Assembly (NCBI GenBank): GCA_964429915.1
Contig: CAYSDZ010000010.1
Coordinates: forward strand, 32,876 to 96,875
Source of the DNA: Alteromonas_F sp964429915
GTDB lineage: Bacteria; Pseudomonadota; Gammaproteobacteria; Enterobacterales; Alteromonadaceae
DNA length: 64,000 nucleotides
Reading direction: 5' to 3'
Shown here: positions 27,666 to 35,578 of the stretch, piece after piece
Layout: each line of letters starts with the position of its first letter
Numbering within the stretch: the first letter of the stretch is position 1
The notes under the pieces: generated by a model
Databases searched by the model: none
Told to the model about the DNA's origin: nothing
What the model saw: the letters and a program-made list of their open reading frames with translations, nothing else
Program-made: the position numbers and the translations under genes

Positions 27666-27995
27666 CTACAAACATTTAGCAGGTTTCGGTAAACCTGCTA
27701 ACTTTGTTGCTTGCTTTGCTGGTCCTTTTGGAAATAAGCGATGTAAATAGCGACTGTTTCCTTTCTCTGGACCTAACTTTACTGCCATAGCTTTTACTAA
27801 TGCTCTGATCGCAGGGCTAGTTTGGTATTCTTCGTAAAACTCTCTGACAAAACGAACCACTTCCCAGTGTGCGTCGGAGAGACTTATCTGTTCGTTTTCT
27901 GCGATAATAGAAACTAGTGGCTCACTCCATTTTGTGTGATCCAGTAAGTATCCTTCATTATCCGTTTCTATATACTGTTCGTTTAATATCAACAT
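27666..27995 (-). CDS. tusE: Sulfurtransferase TusE (DsrC family)
   Basis: Accepts persulfide sulfur from TusBCD and passes it to MnmA for 2-thiouridine in tRNA. The 109 residues contain WSEPLVSIIAENEQISLSDAHWEVVRF in the DsrC core and end in KPAKCL, where the penultimate Cys is the sulfur carrier. It follows tusC by 49 nt, without a tusB gene between. Confidence 0.94.
   Translation of the reverse strand: MLILNEQYIETDNEGYLLDHTKWSEPLVSIIAENEQISLSDAHWEVVRFVREFYEEYQTSPAIRALVKAMAVKLGPEKGNSRYLHRLFPKGPAKQATKLAGLPKPAKCL
27677..27700 (+). terminator. Hairpin at the serS/tusE junction
   Basis: TAGCAGGTTT (27677-27686) pairs perfectly with AAACCTGCTA (27691-27700) around CGGT. It starts 21 nt after the serS stop and lies inside the last codons of the convergent tusE (the GLPKPAKCL end). 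T content after the stem is modest on both strands, so it is a plausible bidirectional terminator, not a strong one. Confidence 0.5.
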
Positions 27996-28044
27996 TATTT
28001 AGGTTACGCGTAACTAAAAAATTTTCATAACATACTAAGGTACA

Positions 28045-28398
28045 TTAAAACACAATGGTAAAATCAGCGGCATTCACTAACGCCTCTTTTTTATCTTTTT
28101 CTATTAGAGACACAGAATCAATGAGTTCTTCTCTATTGATGTTTTTGTTCTCAATGGTTGAGGCGCACGCCCACACGGGCTCCACATCGAAAAATTCAAA
28201 TCCGGCTATGCGCTTTGCCGTATTCTTCTGATCGTTTTTAGGCAGCTGCTGTTTCATCAATTGATAAATACCGTCTCCCTCAAACAAAACTTCTGCGCTG
28301 TGACCGTATGCCGTTGAGGCCATGATAAAGTCATGCGCTTCGTCAGTAGTTGCGTTAAGGTACGGGGCTGTGCGTACAATGAAAACGATATGAGCCAT
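28045..28398 (-). CDS. tusC: Sulfurtransferase complex subunit TusC
   Basis: DsrF-like subunit of the sulfur relay to TusE. From ATG 28398 the product is 117 residues, beginning MAHIVFIVRTAPYLNATTDE, with a Rossmann-like DsrE/F fold and a GDGIYQLMK segment. The ATG overlaps the tusD stop (TAATG), which supports this start over one 24 nt upstream. The usual third subunit, TusB, is not found downstream. Confidence 0.85.
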   Translation of the reverse strand: MAHIVFIVRTAPYLNATTDEAHDFIMASTAYGHSAEVLFEGDGIYQLMKQQLPKNDQKNTAKRIAGFEFFDVEPVWACASTIENKNINREELIDSVSLIEKDKKEALVNAADFTIVF

Positions 28399-28721
28399 TA
28401 TATTTGCACTAATGTGTTGCAATTATGTAGCTTAGAATAAAACTCGCTCAATCCAGCAAGAACAAATGGACCGGAGTGGAACGCGCCACACTGTCTATTT
28501 TTTGCAGCAGTAGAACAAGTAATAAGATCGATGCCATGCACTGTTTTTAGGGCCTCCCATTGTGGGAAGTGTTTTATATCTTTTACGACATTTACCGCAT
28601 CAAAATAAAAGAATATAAACGCCACTGAGGGGTGAGCTTGTAACGCTTGATAGCAACGCTGTAGGGCTTCGTCGCTAGTTAAACTCTGGTGCTCGTTGGT
28701 AAATAAAATTGCGGTAGTCAT
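28398..28721 (-). CDS. tusD: Sulfurtransferase complex subunit TusD
   Basis: DsrE-like subunit. The 107 residues include FIFFYFDAVN, then LITCSTAAKNRQC with the sulfur-accepting Cys, and FVLAGLSEFYSKLHNCNTLVQI-like ending that parallels the FTLSGLG...VVQF end of E. coli TusD. It is about 20 residues shorter than the E. coli protein, mostly in the N-terminal half. First gene of tusD-tusC, followed farther down by tusE; transcribed after the yccA terminator. Confidence 0.85.
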   Translation of the reverse strand: MTTAILFTNEHQSLTSDEALQRCYQALQAHPSVAFIFFYFDAVNVVKDIKHFPQWEALKTVHGIDLITCSTAAKNRQCGAFHSGPFVLAGLSEFYSKLHNCNTLVQI

Positions 28722-28742
28722 AAATAATGATGGTTACAAACA

Positions 28743-28768
28743 AAAACACCCCTCAAAAGGGGTGTTTT
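28743..28768 (-). terminator. Rho-independent terminator after yccA
   Basis: On the minus strand AAAACACCCCT and AGGGGTGTTTT form an 11-bp stem with a TTTG loop; the A/T ends supply a U-tract on either strand. It lies 15 nt past the yccA stop and upstream of tusD. Confidence 0.85.
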
Positions 28769-28783
28769 CTTAACCACTAGCGA

Positions 28784-29449
28784 TTAGTCATCACCACCAA
28801 ACACACCCAAAAGGCTTAGCAGGTTTACGAAGATATTATAGATATTTAAGTACAAACCAATCGTTGCGATAATGTAGTTAGTTTCTCCACCATGAATAAT
28901 TCGACTCGTGTCATACAAAATAAATCCAGACATGATGAAAATGACTGCTGCGCTGATCGCCAGGCTTACCGCAGGAATAGCAAAGAACAAATTACCTAAT
29001 GAGGCTAAAACCGCCACTAATAATCCAACAACCAAAAAACCGCCCATATACGAGAAATCTTTTTTCGTTGTCAATACATAGGCAGAGAGTGCGAAAAATA
29101 TCAGAGCAGTCCCTCCAAGAGCCTGCGCGATTAATGCGCTACCACCTGGAATGGATGCGTAGGTATTCAACACACTACCCAGCGACCCACCGAACAAACC
29201 TGTAAAAACGAATACCCAAATGATGCCAGAAGACGAATTTGCTTTTTTCTGAACAACAAATAGAGAGATGAAACCACCGATGAACATAACAAGTGACGTA
29301 AGAGGGCTAATACCTATAGCCATAGTCGCAACGGCACAAATTGCGCTAAACGTCAGTGTCATTGCTAACAAAGAATAGGTATTCCTCAACACCTTATTTG
29401 TCTGTAATACAGACGCCTGAGAACTATTAAACGCTGAGCGCTGTTCCAT
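28784..29449 (-). CDS. yccA: Bax inhibitor-1/YccA family inner-membrane protein
   Basis: A seven-helix membrane protein; E. coli YccA is an FtsH substrate and modulator. The 221 residues show the hydrophilic start with N-x-VLRNTYSLLAMTL, successive hydrophobic segments, and the C-terminal ALGLYLNIYNIFVNLL-like IGLYLNIYNIFVNLLSLLGVFGGDD that is strongly conserved in the YccA branch. Position between the tus genes and tRNA-Ser(UGA) is the E. coli order. Confidence 0.93.
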   Translation of the reverse strand: MEQRSAFNSSQASVLQTNKVLRNTYSLLAMTLTFSAICAVATMAIGISPLTSLVMFIGGFISLFVVQKKANSSSGIIWVFVFTGLFGGSLGSVLNTYASIPGGSALIAQALGGTALIFFALSAYVLTTKKDFSYMGGFLVVGLLVAVLASLGNLFFAIPAVSLAISAAVIFIMSGFILYDTSRIIHGGETNYIIATIGLYLNIYNIFVNLLSLLGVFGGDD

Positions 29450-29703
29450 TTTTTTCCTCCAACAGAACGATTGTTTAACACACTATGTGTTAGTTAGGGT
29501 ATTTGTAGGGCTTTTGGTTCAACTTTTCAAGGTCTTTTTGATAGTGCTACAAAAACATTTTTACTTATATGGCTTGCGAGCGTTAAAACCAAGCAGAACC
29601 GGTCATTAATACCGCATTTTGTTCGAAAGCTAGGCAACTAACAAAGTTTTTTAATTTTACGCTTTACAAGCACAAAAATATCATTAAGATTCGCTTCACT
29701 TCA

Positions 29704-29795
29704 GGAGAGTTGGCAGAGCCCGGTTGAATGCACCTGACTTGAAATCAGGCGAAGTGTCAAAACTTCCGGGGGTTCGAATCCCTCACTCTCCGCCA
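29704..29795 (+). tRNA. serT: tRNA-Ser (UGA)
   Basis: A 92-nt class II tRNA: acceptor GGAGAGT pairs with ACTCTCC, discriminator G, encoded CCA. The anticodon loop CTTGAAA between CCTGA and TCAGG gives UGA, and a long variable arm is present. GGTTCGAATCC T-loop. It sits next to yccA as serT does in E. coli. Confidence 0.97.
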
Positions 29796-29801
29796 TTTTC
29801 T

Positions 29802-29827
29802 AAAACCGCCTCTTTGGCGGTTTTTTT
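29802..29827 (+). terminator. Terminator of tRNA-Ser
   Basis: AAAACCGCC and GGCGGTTTT pair around TCTTT, with a T7 run, six bases after the tRNA CCA end. Confidence 0.9.
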
Positions 29828-29972
29828 ATTTTTCATCAAATTGTTCATCACTTCTGGTTATCACAACTTAAACCCACATCTTAATTTTTATTCCTTTTGT
29901 TACTCTCTTGAGCGAGATTATGTTTGTGGCCTGTGATAAATTACACAGTAAATATCGACTAGAGAAAGTGAA

Positions 29973-30617
29973 GTGATAAAAGTTGTTCTTGTAGATGATC
30001 ACGATTTGGTTAGAACAGGGATAAAACTCATATTGCAGGGCGTTTCTGACTTAGAAATCGTAAACGAAGCAAAATCTGGTGAAGAGGCAGTTTTATATTG
30101 CCGCAAACATTGTCCTGATGTTGTATTGATGGATGTCAACATGCCTGGCATTGGCGGTTTGGAAGCGACAAAACAAATTCGAAGAGTGTCTGAAGAAACG
30201 AAAATAATTTGTCTTTCTATGCAGAAAGAACACCCCATACCTAGCCAAGTGATGCAATTGGGGGCATCGGGTTTTTTAACTAAAGATGCAGAGCCCAATG
30301 AAGTCATCAACGCAATATACAAAGTCGCATCGGGGCAGAAGTACCTAGCGGCTGACGTTGCTCAAAGCATGGCTATGAGCAGTTTTATGCCCAAAAGCGA
30401 TAACCCGTTTGACGATTTGTCATCTAGGGAGCTGGATATAGCCATTCGGTTAACGAAAGGCATTAAAGTGCCTGACATTGCAACACAATTGAATATAAGC
30501 GCTAAAACCGTCAATACTTACCGATATAGAATGTTCGATAAGCTTTCAGTTGAATCAGATGTTGAACTTACCCATTTAGCATTGCGGTATAAACTTATTT
30601 CTAGCGAGAGCCTCTAA
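29973..30617 (+). CDS. uvrY: Response regulator UvrY/GacA
   Basis: Output regulator of the BarA/GacS system that drives CsrB-type small RNAs. The 214 residues start at GTG 29973 with MIKVVLVDDHDLVRTGI, phosphoacceptor Asp in VVLMDVNMPG, Lys in FLTKDAEP, and a LuxR-type HTH (LSSRELDIAIRL, then IATQLNISAKTVNTYRYR). It is followed 9 nt later by uvrC, the conserved uvrY-uvrC pair. Confidence 0.95.
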   Translation: MIKVVLVDDHDLVRTGIKLILQGVSDLEIVNEAKSGEEAVLYCRKHCPDVVLMDVNMPGIGGLEATKQIRRVSEETKIICLSMQKEHPIPSQVMQLGASGFLTKDAEPNEVINAIYKVASGQKYLAADVAQSMAMSSFMPKSDNPFDDLSSRELDIAIRLTKGIKVPDIATQLNISAKTVNTYRYRMFDKLSVESDVELTHLALRYKLISSESL

Positions 30618-30626
30618 TCCCAGTAT

Positions 30627-32453
30627 ATGACTCATAACGGTAAGTTTGACTCTGACGCGTTTTTAAAAAATCTCACTCAAAAACCCGGCGTATATCGTAT
30701 GTACGACGCGCAGGGTGAGGTAATCTATGTAGGCAAGGCTAAACACTTAAAAAAGCGGGTTGCGAGTTATTTTCGTAAAAACCTTGAGCATGCGAAAACC
30801 AGAGCGCTGGTTAAACATATTGCCGACATGGACGTTACGGTTGTAAATAGCGAAACTGAAGCGTTTCTGCTTGAAAATAATTTCATCAAAAAGTACAAAC
30901 CGCGCTATAACGTGGTGCTTAGAGACGATAAATCTTACCCTTTTATTGTTATTTCAAATCACAAACATCCGCGTTTAGCTTTTCATCGAGGTTCGAAAAA
31001 AAAAGGTGGTGAATACTTCGGCCCTTATCCTAGCGCGTGGACAGTTAGAGAAAGTTTGCGCTCAATGCAGCGCATTTTTCCAGTAAGGCAGTGTGAGGAT
31101 AGCTACTATCAAGCAAGAAGCCGTCCTTGCTTGCAGTATCAAATGAAACGATGCAGCGCCCCTTGTGTAGAAGGCTTTGTGAGTGATGAAGAATATTCAG
31201 ATTCTGTAGATTTAGTTAAGCTATTTCTTAAGGGCAAGAACAAGCAGGTTATAGAGCTGCTTGTGCATAAAATGGAAGTTGCCAGTGAACAACTTAATTT
31301 TGAAGCTGCTGCAAGATACAGAGACCAAATCAATGCGCTTCGGCGAGTACAAGAACGTCAGTTCGTAGCAGGCACACAAGACAATATGGATATTTTTGGT
31401 TTCGCTTTCAAAGGTAACATGGCTTGTGTGCAAGTTATGTTTATCCGCGAAAATCAAATGTTAGGGAGCAAGGCTTATTTTCCAAGAGTACCCAATACTG
31501 TATCTGAAGAAGAAATTTTTCAGTCCTTTTTATTGCAATTTTATTTGGCGAAAAATAAAACCATACCTAAACATATTGTCCTTCCTATGGACTTAGAGGA
31601 AGAACAAGCGATTGTTCAAGTGTTAAAACAAGAATCGAGCCATAACGTTACTCTGTATAAGGGGGCACGCGATGAAAAGCGACGCTATCTTCAATTGGCC
31701 AATACCAATGCGCAGAATGCGCTAGATACGCAATACGCAGCTCAAAAGTCTGTACACGCACGGTTCATTGCACTTGAAGAAGCCTTGGAACTTAATCAGC
31801 CAATTCAACGAATGGAATGCTTTGACATCAGCCATACTTCTGGTCAGCAAACCGTAGCGTCTTGTGTGGTATTTGGTAGAGAAGGACCGCTTAAATCTGA
31901 ATATCGTCGCTTCAATATAGAAGGCATAACTGGCGGTGACGATTATGCAGCGATGGCACAAGCGCTTTCTCGGCGATATAAAAAACCGTCAGTCGATAGC
32001 AAGATCCCAAATGTATTAGTGATTGACGGCGGCAAAGGGCAAATTACTCAAGCAGAAGAACACTTTGAACAATGGCCCGATGAATATAAGCCGCTTATTA
32101 TTGGCGTAGCTAAAGGGGTAACAAGAAAAGCCGGACTTGAAACCTTAATTACGGGTTATACTCGAGAAGTAATAAGCTTAGAGAGTCATTCACCCGGTTT
32201 GCATTTGCTGCAACATATTCGCGATGAATCGCATCGCTTTGCTATTACAGGGCACCGACAGAGAAGACAAAAAGCAAAGCGTAGCTCAGTATTGGAAGGG
32301 ATAAAGGGCGTAGGCGCAAAACGACGTCAGGCTTTGTTAAAATACATGGGCGGATTGCAGGGCTTAAAAAAAGCAAGCTTGGAAGAAATTGCAAAGGTTC
32401 CTGGTGTGAGTAAACAGTTGGCCGAGACCATCTACGAGCATCTTCATGGTTAG
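30627..32453 (+). CDS. uvrC: Excinuclease ABC subunit C
   Basis: Dual nuclease of nucleotide excision repair making the 3' and 5' cuts. The 608 residues have an N-terminal GIY-YIG domain (GVYRMYD-x-x-GEVIYVGKA), a Cys-containing region (ARSRPCLQYQMKRCSAPC), a UvrB-binding motif around residue 205, an RNase H-like C-terminal nuclease (MECFDISHTSG, LVIDGGKGQ) and a final tandem helix-hairpin-helix. Length matches E. coli (610). Confidence 0.97.
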   Translation: MTHNGKFDSDAFLKNLTQKPGVYRMYDAQGEVIYVGKAKHLKKRVASYFRKNLEHAKTRALVKHIADMDVTVVNSETEAFLLENNFIKKYKPRYNVVLRDDKSYPFIVISNHKHPRLAFHRGSKKKGGEYFGPYPSAWTVRESLRSMQRIFPVRQCEDSYYQARSRPCLQYQMKRCSAPCVEGFVSDEEYSDSVDLVKLFLKGKNKQVIELLVHKMEVASEQLNFEAAARYRDQINALRRVQERQFVAGTQDNMDIFGFAFKGNMACVQVMFIRENQMLGSKAYFPRVPNTVSEEEIFQSFLLQFYLAKNKTIPKHIVLPMDLEEEQAIVQVLKQESSHNVTLYKGARDEKRRYLQLANTNAQNALDTQYAAQKSVHARFIALEEALELNQPIQRMECFDISHTSGQQTVASCVVFGREGPLKSEYRRFNIEGITGGDDYAAMAQALSRRYKKPSVDSKIPNVLVIDGGKGQITQAEEHFEQWPDEYKPLIIGVAKGVTRKAGLETLITGYTREVISLESHSPGLHLLQHIRDESHRFAITGHRQRRQKAKRSSVLEGIKGVGAKRRQALLKYMGGLQGLKKASLEEIAKVPGVSKQLAETIYEHLHG

Positions 32454-32554
32454 CTGTGCGATTAGTCAGTAGCTATGCAGTTTAGTAAGTGGCAGAATAA
32501 CGCTTCATGAAATATGTGTTTTAAATTCAGGATTTGCGCTTTTTAGAGAATACT

Positions 32555-33115
32555 ATGTGGACCATTCCTAACATCATTACATCCATGCGAGTCGTACTTA
32601 TTCCTGTTTTTGTTTTTGTTTATTTTTTAGATTGGAAATGGGCACACGAAGCCGGTGCATGTATTTTTCTTCTGGCTGCAGTAACCGATTGGTTTGATGG
32701 CTATTTAGCTAGAAAATTAAATCAAAGCACCCCTTTTGGCGCATTTCTTGACCCAGTCGCCGATAAATTAATTGTTGCTGCCGCTCTTCTGATGATCACC
32801 CATTCCTATCATTCAATCTACATTACTATTCCATCAATCGTTTTATTGCTGCGAGAAGTATACGTTAGTGCTTTAAGAGAGTGGATGGGGCAGCGCGGTT
32901 TACATAAAAAAGTGAAGGTGTCGAACATAGGTAAATGGAAAACATCTATGCAAATGTTGGCCCTCATTGGTTTGTTATCTGGCTTAGAGACATTTATGGG
33001 ATTTACTTTATATTGGGTGTCCTTGGGAAAAGTTTTATTGTATGTGTCAGCAGTACTTTCTCTCTGGTCTATGACCAAATACACCTTATCTGCATGGCCA
33101 CAGTTAAAAACATAG
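32555..33115 (+). CDS. pgsA: CDP-diacylglycerol-glycerol-3-phosphate 3-phosphatidyltransferase
   Basis: Makes phosphatidylglycerophosphate, the precursor of phosphatidylglycerol and cardiolipin. From ATG 32555 (MWTIPNIITSMRVVLIP) the protein is 186 residues with several membrane helices. The CDP-alcohol phosphotransferase motif D-G-x2-A-R-x8-G-x3-D-x3-D is seen as DWFDGYLARKLNQ...GAFLDPVADK. An upstream TTG at 32534 would add seven residues and is not needed. Next to uvrC and tRNA-Gly-Cys-Leu as in E. coli. Confidence 0.95.
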   Translation: MWTIPNIITSMRVVLIPVFVFVYFLDWKWAHEAGACIFLLAAVTDWFDGYLARKLNQSTPFGAFLDPVADKLIVAAALLMITHSYHSIYITIPSIVLLLREVYVSALREWMGQRGLHKKVKVSNIGKWKTSMQMLALIGLLSGLETFMGFTLYWVSLGKVLLYVSAVLSLWSMTKYTLSAWPQLKT

Positions 33116-33186
33116 CGATTTTAGAACGAAATTTCAGCATATAAACCCTACTTGATTAAAAACCGCGCGTTCGAACGTATTTACAG

Positions 33187-33214
33187 TTGACAGCTCGAAA
33201 AGTAAATGTAGAAT
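33187..33214 (+). promoter_or_regulatory. Sigma-70-type promoter of the tRNA-Gly-Cys-Leu cluster
   Basis: TTGACA (33187-33192) and TAGAAT (33209-33214) are separated by 16 nt, and the first tRNA begins about 55 nt later. A perfect -35 and a one-mismatch -10 in front of a stable-RNA cluster make this the best promoter visible in the window. Confidence 0.75.
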
Positions 33215-33269
33215 TCACCCCCACATTGAGTCATGCAATGCCTGACGCGTTACATGAACATGGGTTTAT

Positions 33270-33345
<76 letters not shown>

Positions 33346-33355
33346 ATACTCAAGT

Positions 33356-33429
33356 GGCGGAATGGCAGAATGGCTATGCAGCGGATTGCAAATCCGTGGA
33401 TCTCGGTTCGACTCCGGGTTCCGCCTCCA
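33356..33429 (+). tRNA. cysT: tRNA-Cys (GCA)
   Basis: 74 nt: acceptor GGCGGAA/TTCCGCC, CCA encoded. The anticodon loop TTGCAAA gives GCA. Second tRNA of the cluster, 10 nt after tRNA-Gly. Confidence 0.97.
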
Positions 33430-33484
33430 TAACTCAATAGTCGATAAGGCAACCATGCCTAACCAACGCAATTGCGTACCCCAT

Positions 33485-33571
33485 GCCCGGGTGGTGAAAT
33501 TGGTAGACACAAGGGATTTAAAATCCCTCGCTGGTAACAGTGTGCCGGTTCAAGTCCGGCCCCGGGCACCA
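33485..33571 (+). tRNA. leuZ: tRNA-Leu (UAA)
   Basis: 87-nt class II tRNA: acceptor GCCCGGG/CCCGGGC, discriminator A, CCA encoded. The loop TTTAAAA between AGGGA and TCCCT gives UAA. Its 3' end is repeated at 36036-36060, so it appears to be an integration site. Confidence 0.97.
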
Positions 33572-33572
33572 T
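33548..33572 (+). repeat. Left direct repeat (att-like), 3' end of tRNA-Leu
   Basis: 25 bp from the T-loop to one base past CCA, matched at 24 of 25 positions by 36036-36060. The single difference is C versus T in the acceptor stem. This is the usual footprint of tyrosine-integrase insertion into a tRNA 3' end. Confidence 0.8.
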
Positions 33573-33731
33573 CTTTTAATCATAATAAATTATGTTCTAT
33601 AATCCTTTTCGGTATATTTTTGTGTGGCTACACGCTTCTCTTTAGTAGACATATTTTAGACTCTAGCGTATGTAAAGAATCGTAATTCGATATCTTTATT
33701 CCCTATGTGATTCGTTGATAAAGGAGTATTG

Positions 33732-34415
33732 ATGAGAAGATTTAAAATTGATAGCCCACATTTTAATGATGAGATAGTCGAACTACGAAAGGCAAACTTT
33801 TTCAGCTTCTTAACGCATAAAGTAGATGTCTATCACAATAATCGATGGCTAAGAGAAATTTCTTACGGTTCAAATATATTTGATATCAAGTTAAAAGATG
33901 GCTCGATTGTTAGGATCGATACTATTAACTTTGTTCGTGACCATTGTGTTGAAGTAAATTTCGAAAAAGTCCTAATTGTAAAAAAGAAAACTAATTCAAA
34001 AGGTTATGATTCACTTTTCGTAAGCTTCGGGTTGTTCTTATTTTCAGTATACAGTCTCGTTACCGGCGTTCCTGCCTATGAAAATCTGCTGATTACAAAC
34101 GGAACTGTTGCCTCAAAGGAAATCAAGCGCGAAAAAGTAGGTAATAGTATTAATAGATACGGCATTGTTACTCTTCAATGTGGTGGATTTAGAACTCAAT
34201 TATTAGGCTCTAATTCCTCACTTCAAGTTGGAGACATAGTTTCAGCCAAAGTAAATTATAATAGCGATAAGGGAGCGTATGACGTCTACGAAATGGTAGT
34301 CAACGGCAAAAAACGCAAAACTTATGGTGGTAGTGTACTGTTTCACTATCTTTTTAAAGTGATATGTCCATTTATCGGCTCTTTATTTTTCTTCAACGGG
34401 ATCGTAAACGCTTAA
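33732..34415 (+). CDS. Hypothetical membrane protein of the tRNA-Leu island
   Basis: 227 residues from ATG 33732; AAGGAG stands 5 nt upstream, so this ATG is preferred over TTG 33729. The first about 95 residues look soluble and charged, then a hydrophobic segment (about 97-115), an extracytoplasmic beta-rich stretch with NGTVASKEIKREKVG and IVTLQCGGFRTQLLG, and a closing hydrophobic helix near the C-terminus. The central part has the strand spacing of DUF3592-like domains, but I do not recognise a specific family. No function assigned. Confidence 0.6.
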   Translation: MRRFKIDSPHFNDEIVELRKANFFSFLTHKVDVYHNNRWLREISYGSNIFDIKLKDGSIVRIDTINFVRDHCVEVNFEKVLIVKKKTNSKGYDSLFVSFGLFLFSVYSLVTGVPAYENLLITNGTVASKEIKREKVGNSINRYGIVTLQCGGFRTQLLGSNSSLQVGDIVSAKVNYNSDKGAYDVYEMVVNGKKRKTYGGSVLFHYLFKVICPFIGSLFFFNGIVNA

Positions 34416-34712
34416 AATCTTTCTAAGCCTTCCATCCAAGCAGATCTCTAAATTCTTTTTTTACAAATTGCTGGCATATTTATTGAGCTAATACTCATTA
34501 GCTCCATTATTTCGAAGTAAGTTTTTGCTTCAACATTATATGGGTTTTGTTCTCTTGCAATTCAGTGTCCGAAGATACAATGGATAATCACTATGAATTT
34601 GCAATGAGACATGAGTTGGTTGAGGTATTAGAAACTATGAAGTGGGTGAATTGAACGGATGAGGCACCCTCTTTAAAAAGAGAGCGAATTTCAAACGATC
34701 CTCTTGGGATTA
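34416..34712. other. Non-coding gap inside the island with an 8-bp inverted repeat
   Basis: No gene-like frame longer than about 24 codons is visible. GAGCTAAT (34485-34492) and ATTAGCTC (34497-34504) form a perfect inverted repeat around ACTC. It lacks a T-run, so it may be an operator or a factor-dependent end for the upstream gene. Confidence 0.4.
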
Positions 34713-34865
34713 CTATTGGCTCTCAATCATTCCAATCCCATATTTTGGGCAAGGACAATTGATGATCGAAGTAGTCGTGGCAGCTAGGCTGCTATGACAC
34801 GATTTGCACGAAAAAGAACGAGGCGACGGCATGTGCTCAATATTTTCACACTTTTTGCAGATCAT
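34713..34865 (-). CDS. Possible Cys-rich zinc-ribbon mini-protein
   Basis: An ATG at 34865 gives 50 residues with C-x2-C (CKKC), a second C-x2-C (CKSC) and CPCPKYG, a pattern expected of a small zinc ribbon. The frame extends upstream to a TTG at 34910 without a ribosome site. The Shine-Dalgarno before 34865 is poor, and no neighbour supports a role. The regular Cys spacing is the only argument that it is coding. Confidence 0.35.
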   Translation of the reverse strand: MICKKCENIEHMPSPRSFSCKSCHSSLAATTTSIINCPCPKYGIGMIESQ

Positions 34866-35006
34866 ATCGAAGGTCACTTGAGATAAAGGGTGGCCTCTCT
34901 TTCGCCACAACAGTTTAAAATAGTGATTACTACTTTTTGTCCACTTTTAGCTTTTTTCAGTGGGTTCTAATACAGTCATGCAGATTGCAATGAACGTTCC
35001 CGATTT

Positions 35007-35408
35007 TCACATATCTGAGCTTTGCTCAAAAACGTACTGCGAATAGAGCAAGTCGGCAAAATCCACCTCATCAATTTTGCCTATGACTAAATCTCGGATT
35101 GCGTCTGCAAACAAGTCATTGTCGGCAGTTAATTCGAAGTCGTTTAGAGATAGGTATTCAAGAGCAACCGCCAAGCCTGTACGTTTATTAGCGTCGGGAA
35201 GTGAGTGTGAAAGAGCTATAGAAGCTGCGTATTTTGCGGCGATTTCGAAAACATCATCCATACCAGAATAGACGATAGCGTTATCAATCCTACCCAAAGC
35301 TCCCTGAAGCTTGTTGATATCAGCAGTCCCCTTCATACCTGGCTCGTTTTCGAGGATGAATACGTTTATTTCAATAACGCGTTCGAATGGAAAAAAAATG
35401 AGCTCCAT
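35007..35408 (-). CDS. doc: Doc-type (Fic fold) toxin
   Basis: 133 residues with the Fic/Doc signature HSLPDANKRTG (residues 68-78), close to H-x-F-x-D-A-N-K-R of phage P1 Doc. Doc phosphorylates EF-Tu and stops translation. Here the usual Phe is Leu, but His, Asp, Asn, Lys and Arg are all kept, so the active site looks intact. Its ATG overlaps the stop of a small upstream gene (TAATG), the classic antitoxin-toxin coupling. Located in the tRNA-Leu island. Confidence 0.85.
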   Translation of the reverse strand: MELIFFPFERVIEINVFILENEPGMKGTADINKLQGALGRIDNAIVYSGMDDVFEIAAKYAASIALSHSLPDANKRTGLAVALEYLSLNDFELTADNDLFADAIRDLVIGKIDEVDFADLLYSQYVFEQSSDM

Positions 35409-35578
35409 TACATGTCTGCAAGTTTTTCAAATGTGCGCTTGTGGGTCCTCAAAACTAGTTTAGTTTCGGATTTTACAATTTGCTGACCGTACTCACCAGA
35501 CAAGTCAAGTTTCTTATTAGCTGCAATTTTAGGGCGCTTAACTGCTTTAACGCCGTAGGCTTCAATTTTTGTATTCAT
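35408..35578 (-). CDS. Putative antitoxin of the Doc module
   Basis: 56 residues, starting MNTKIEAYGVKAVKRPKIAA and ending KRTFEKLADM, with GAGGTG 5 nt before the ATG at 35578. The protein is basic and small, and its stop overlaps the doc start. It does not show an obvious Phd/YefM N-terminal DNA-binding fold, but the C-terminal LRTHKRTFEKL could be the helix that fills the Fic groove. The antitoxin role is inferred from position and size. Confidence 0.65.
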   Translation of the reverse strand: MNTKIEAYGVKAVKRPKIAANKKLDLSGEYGQQIVKSETKLVLRTHKRTFEKLADM

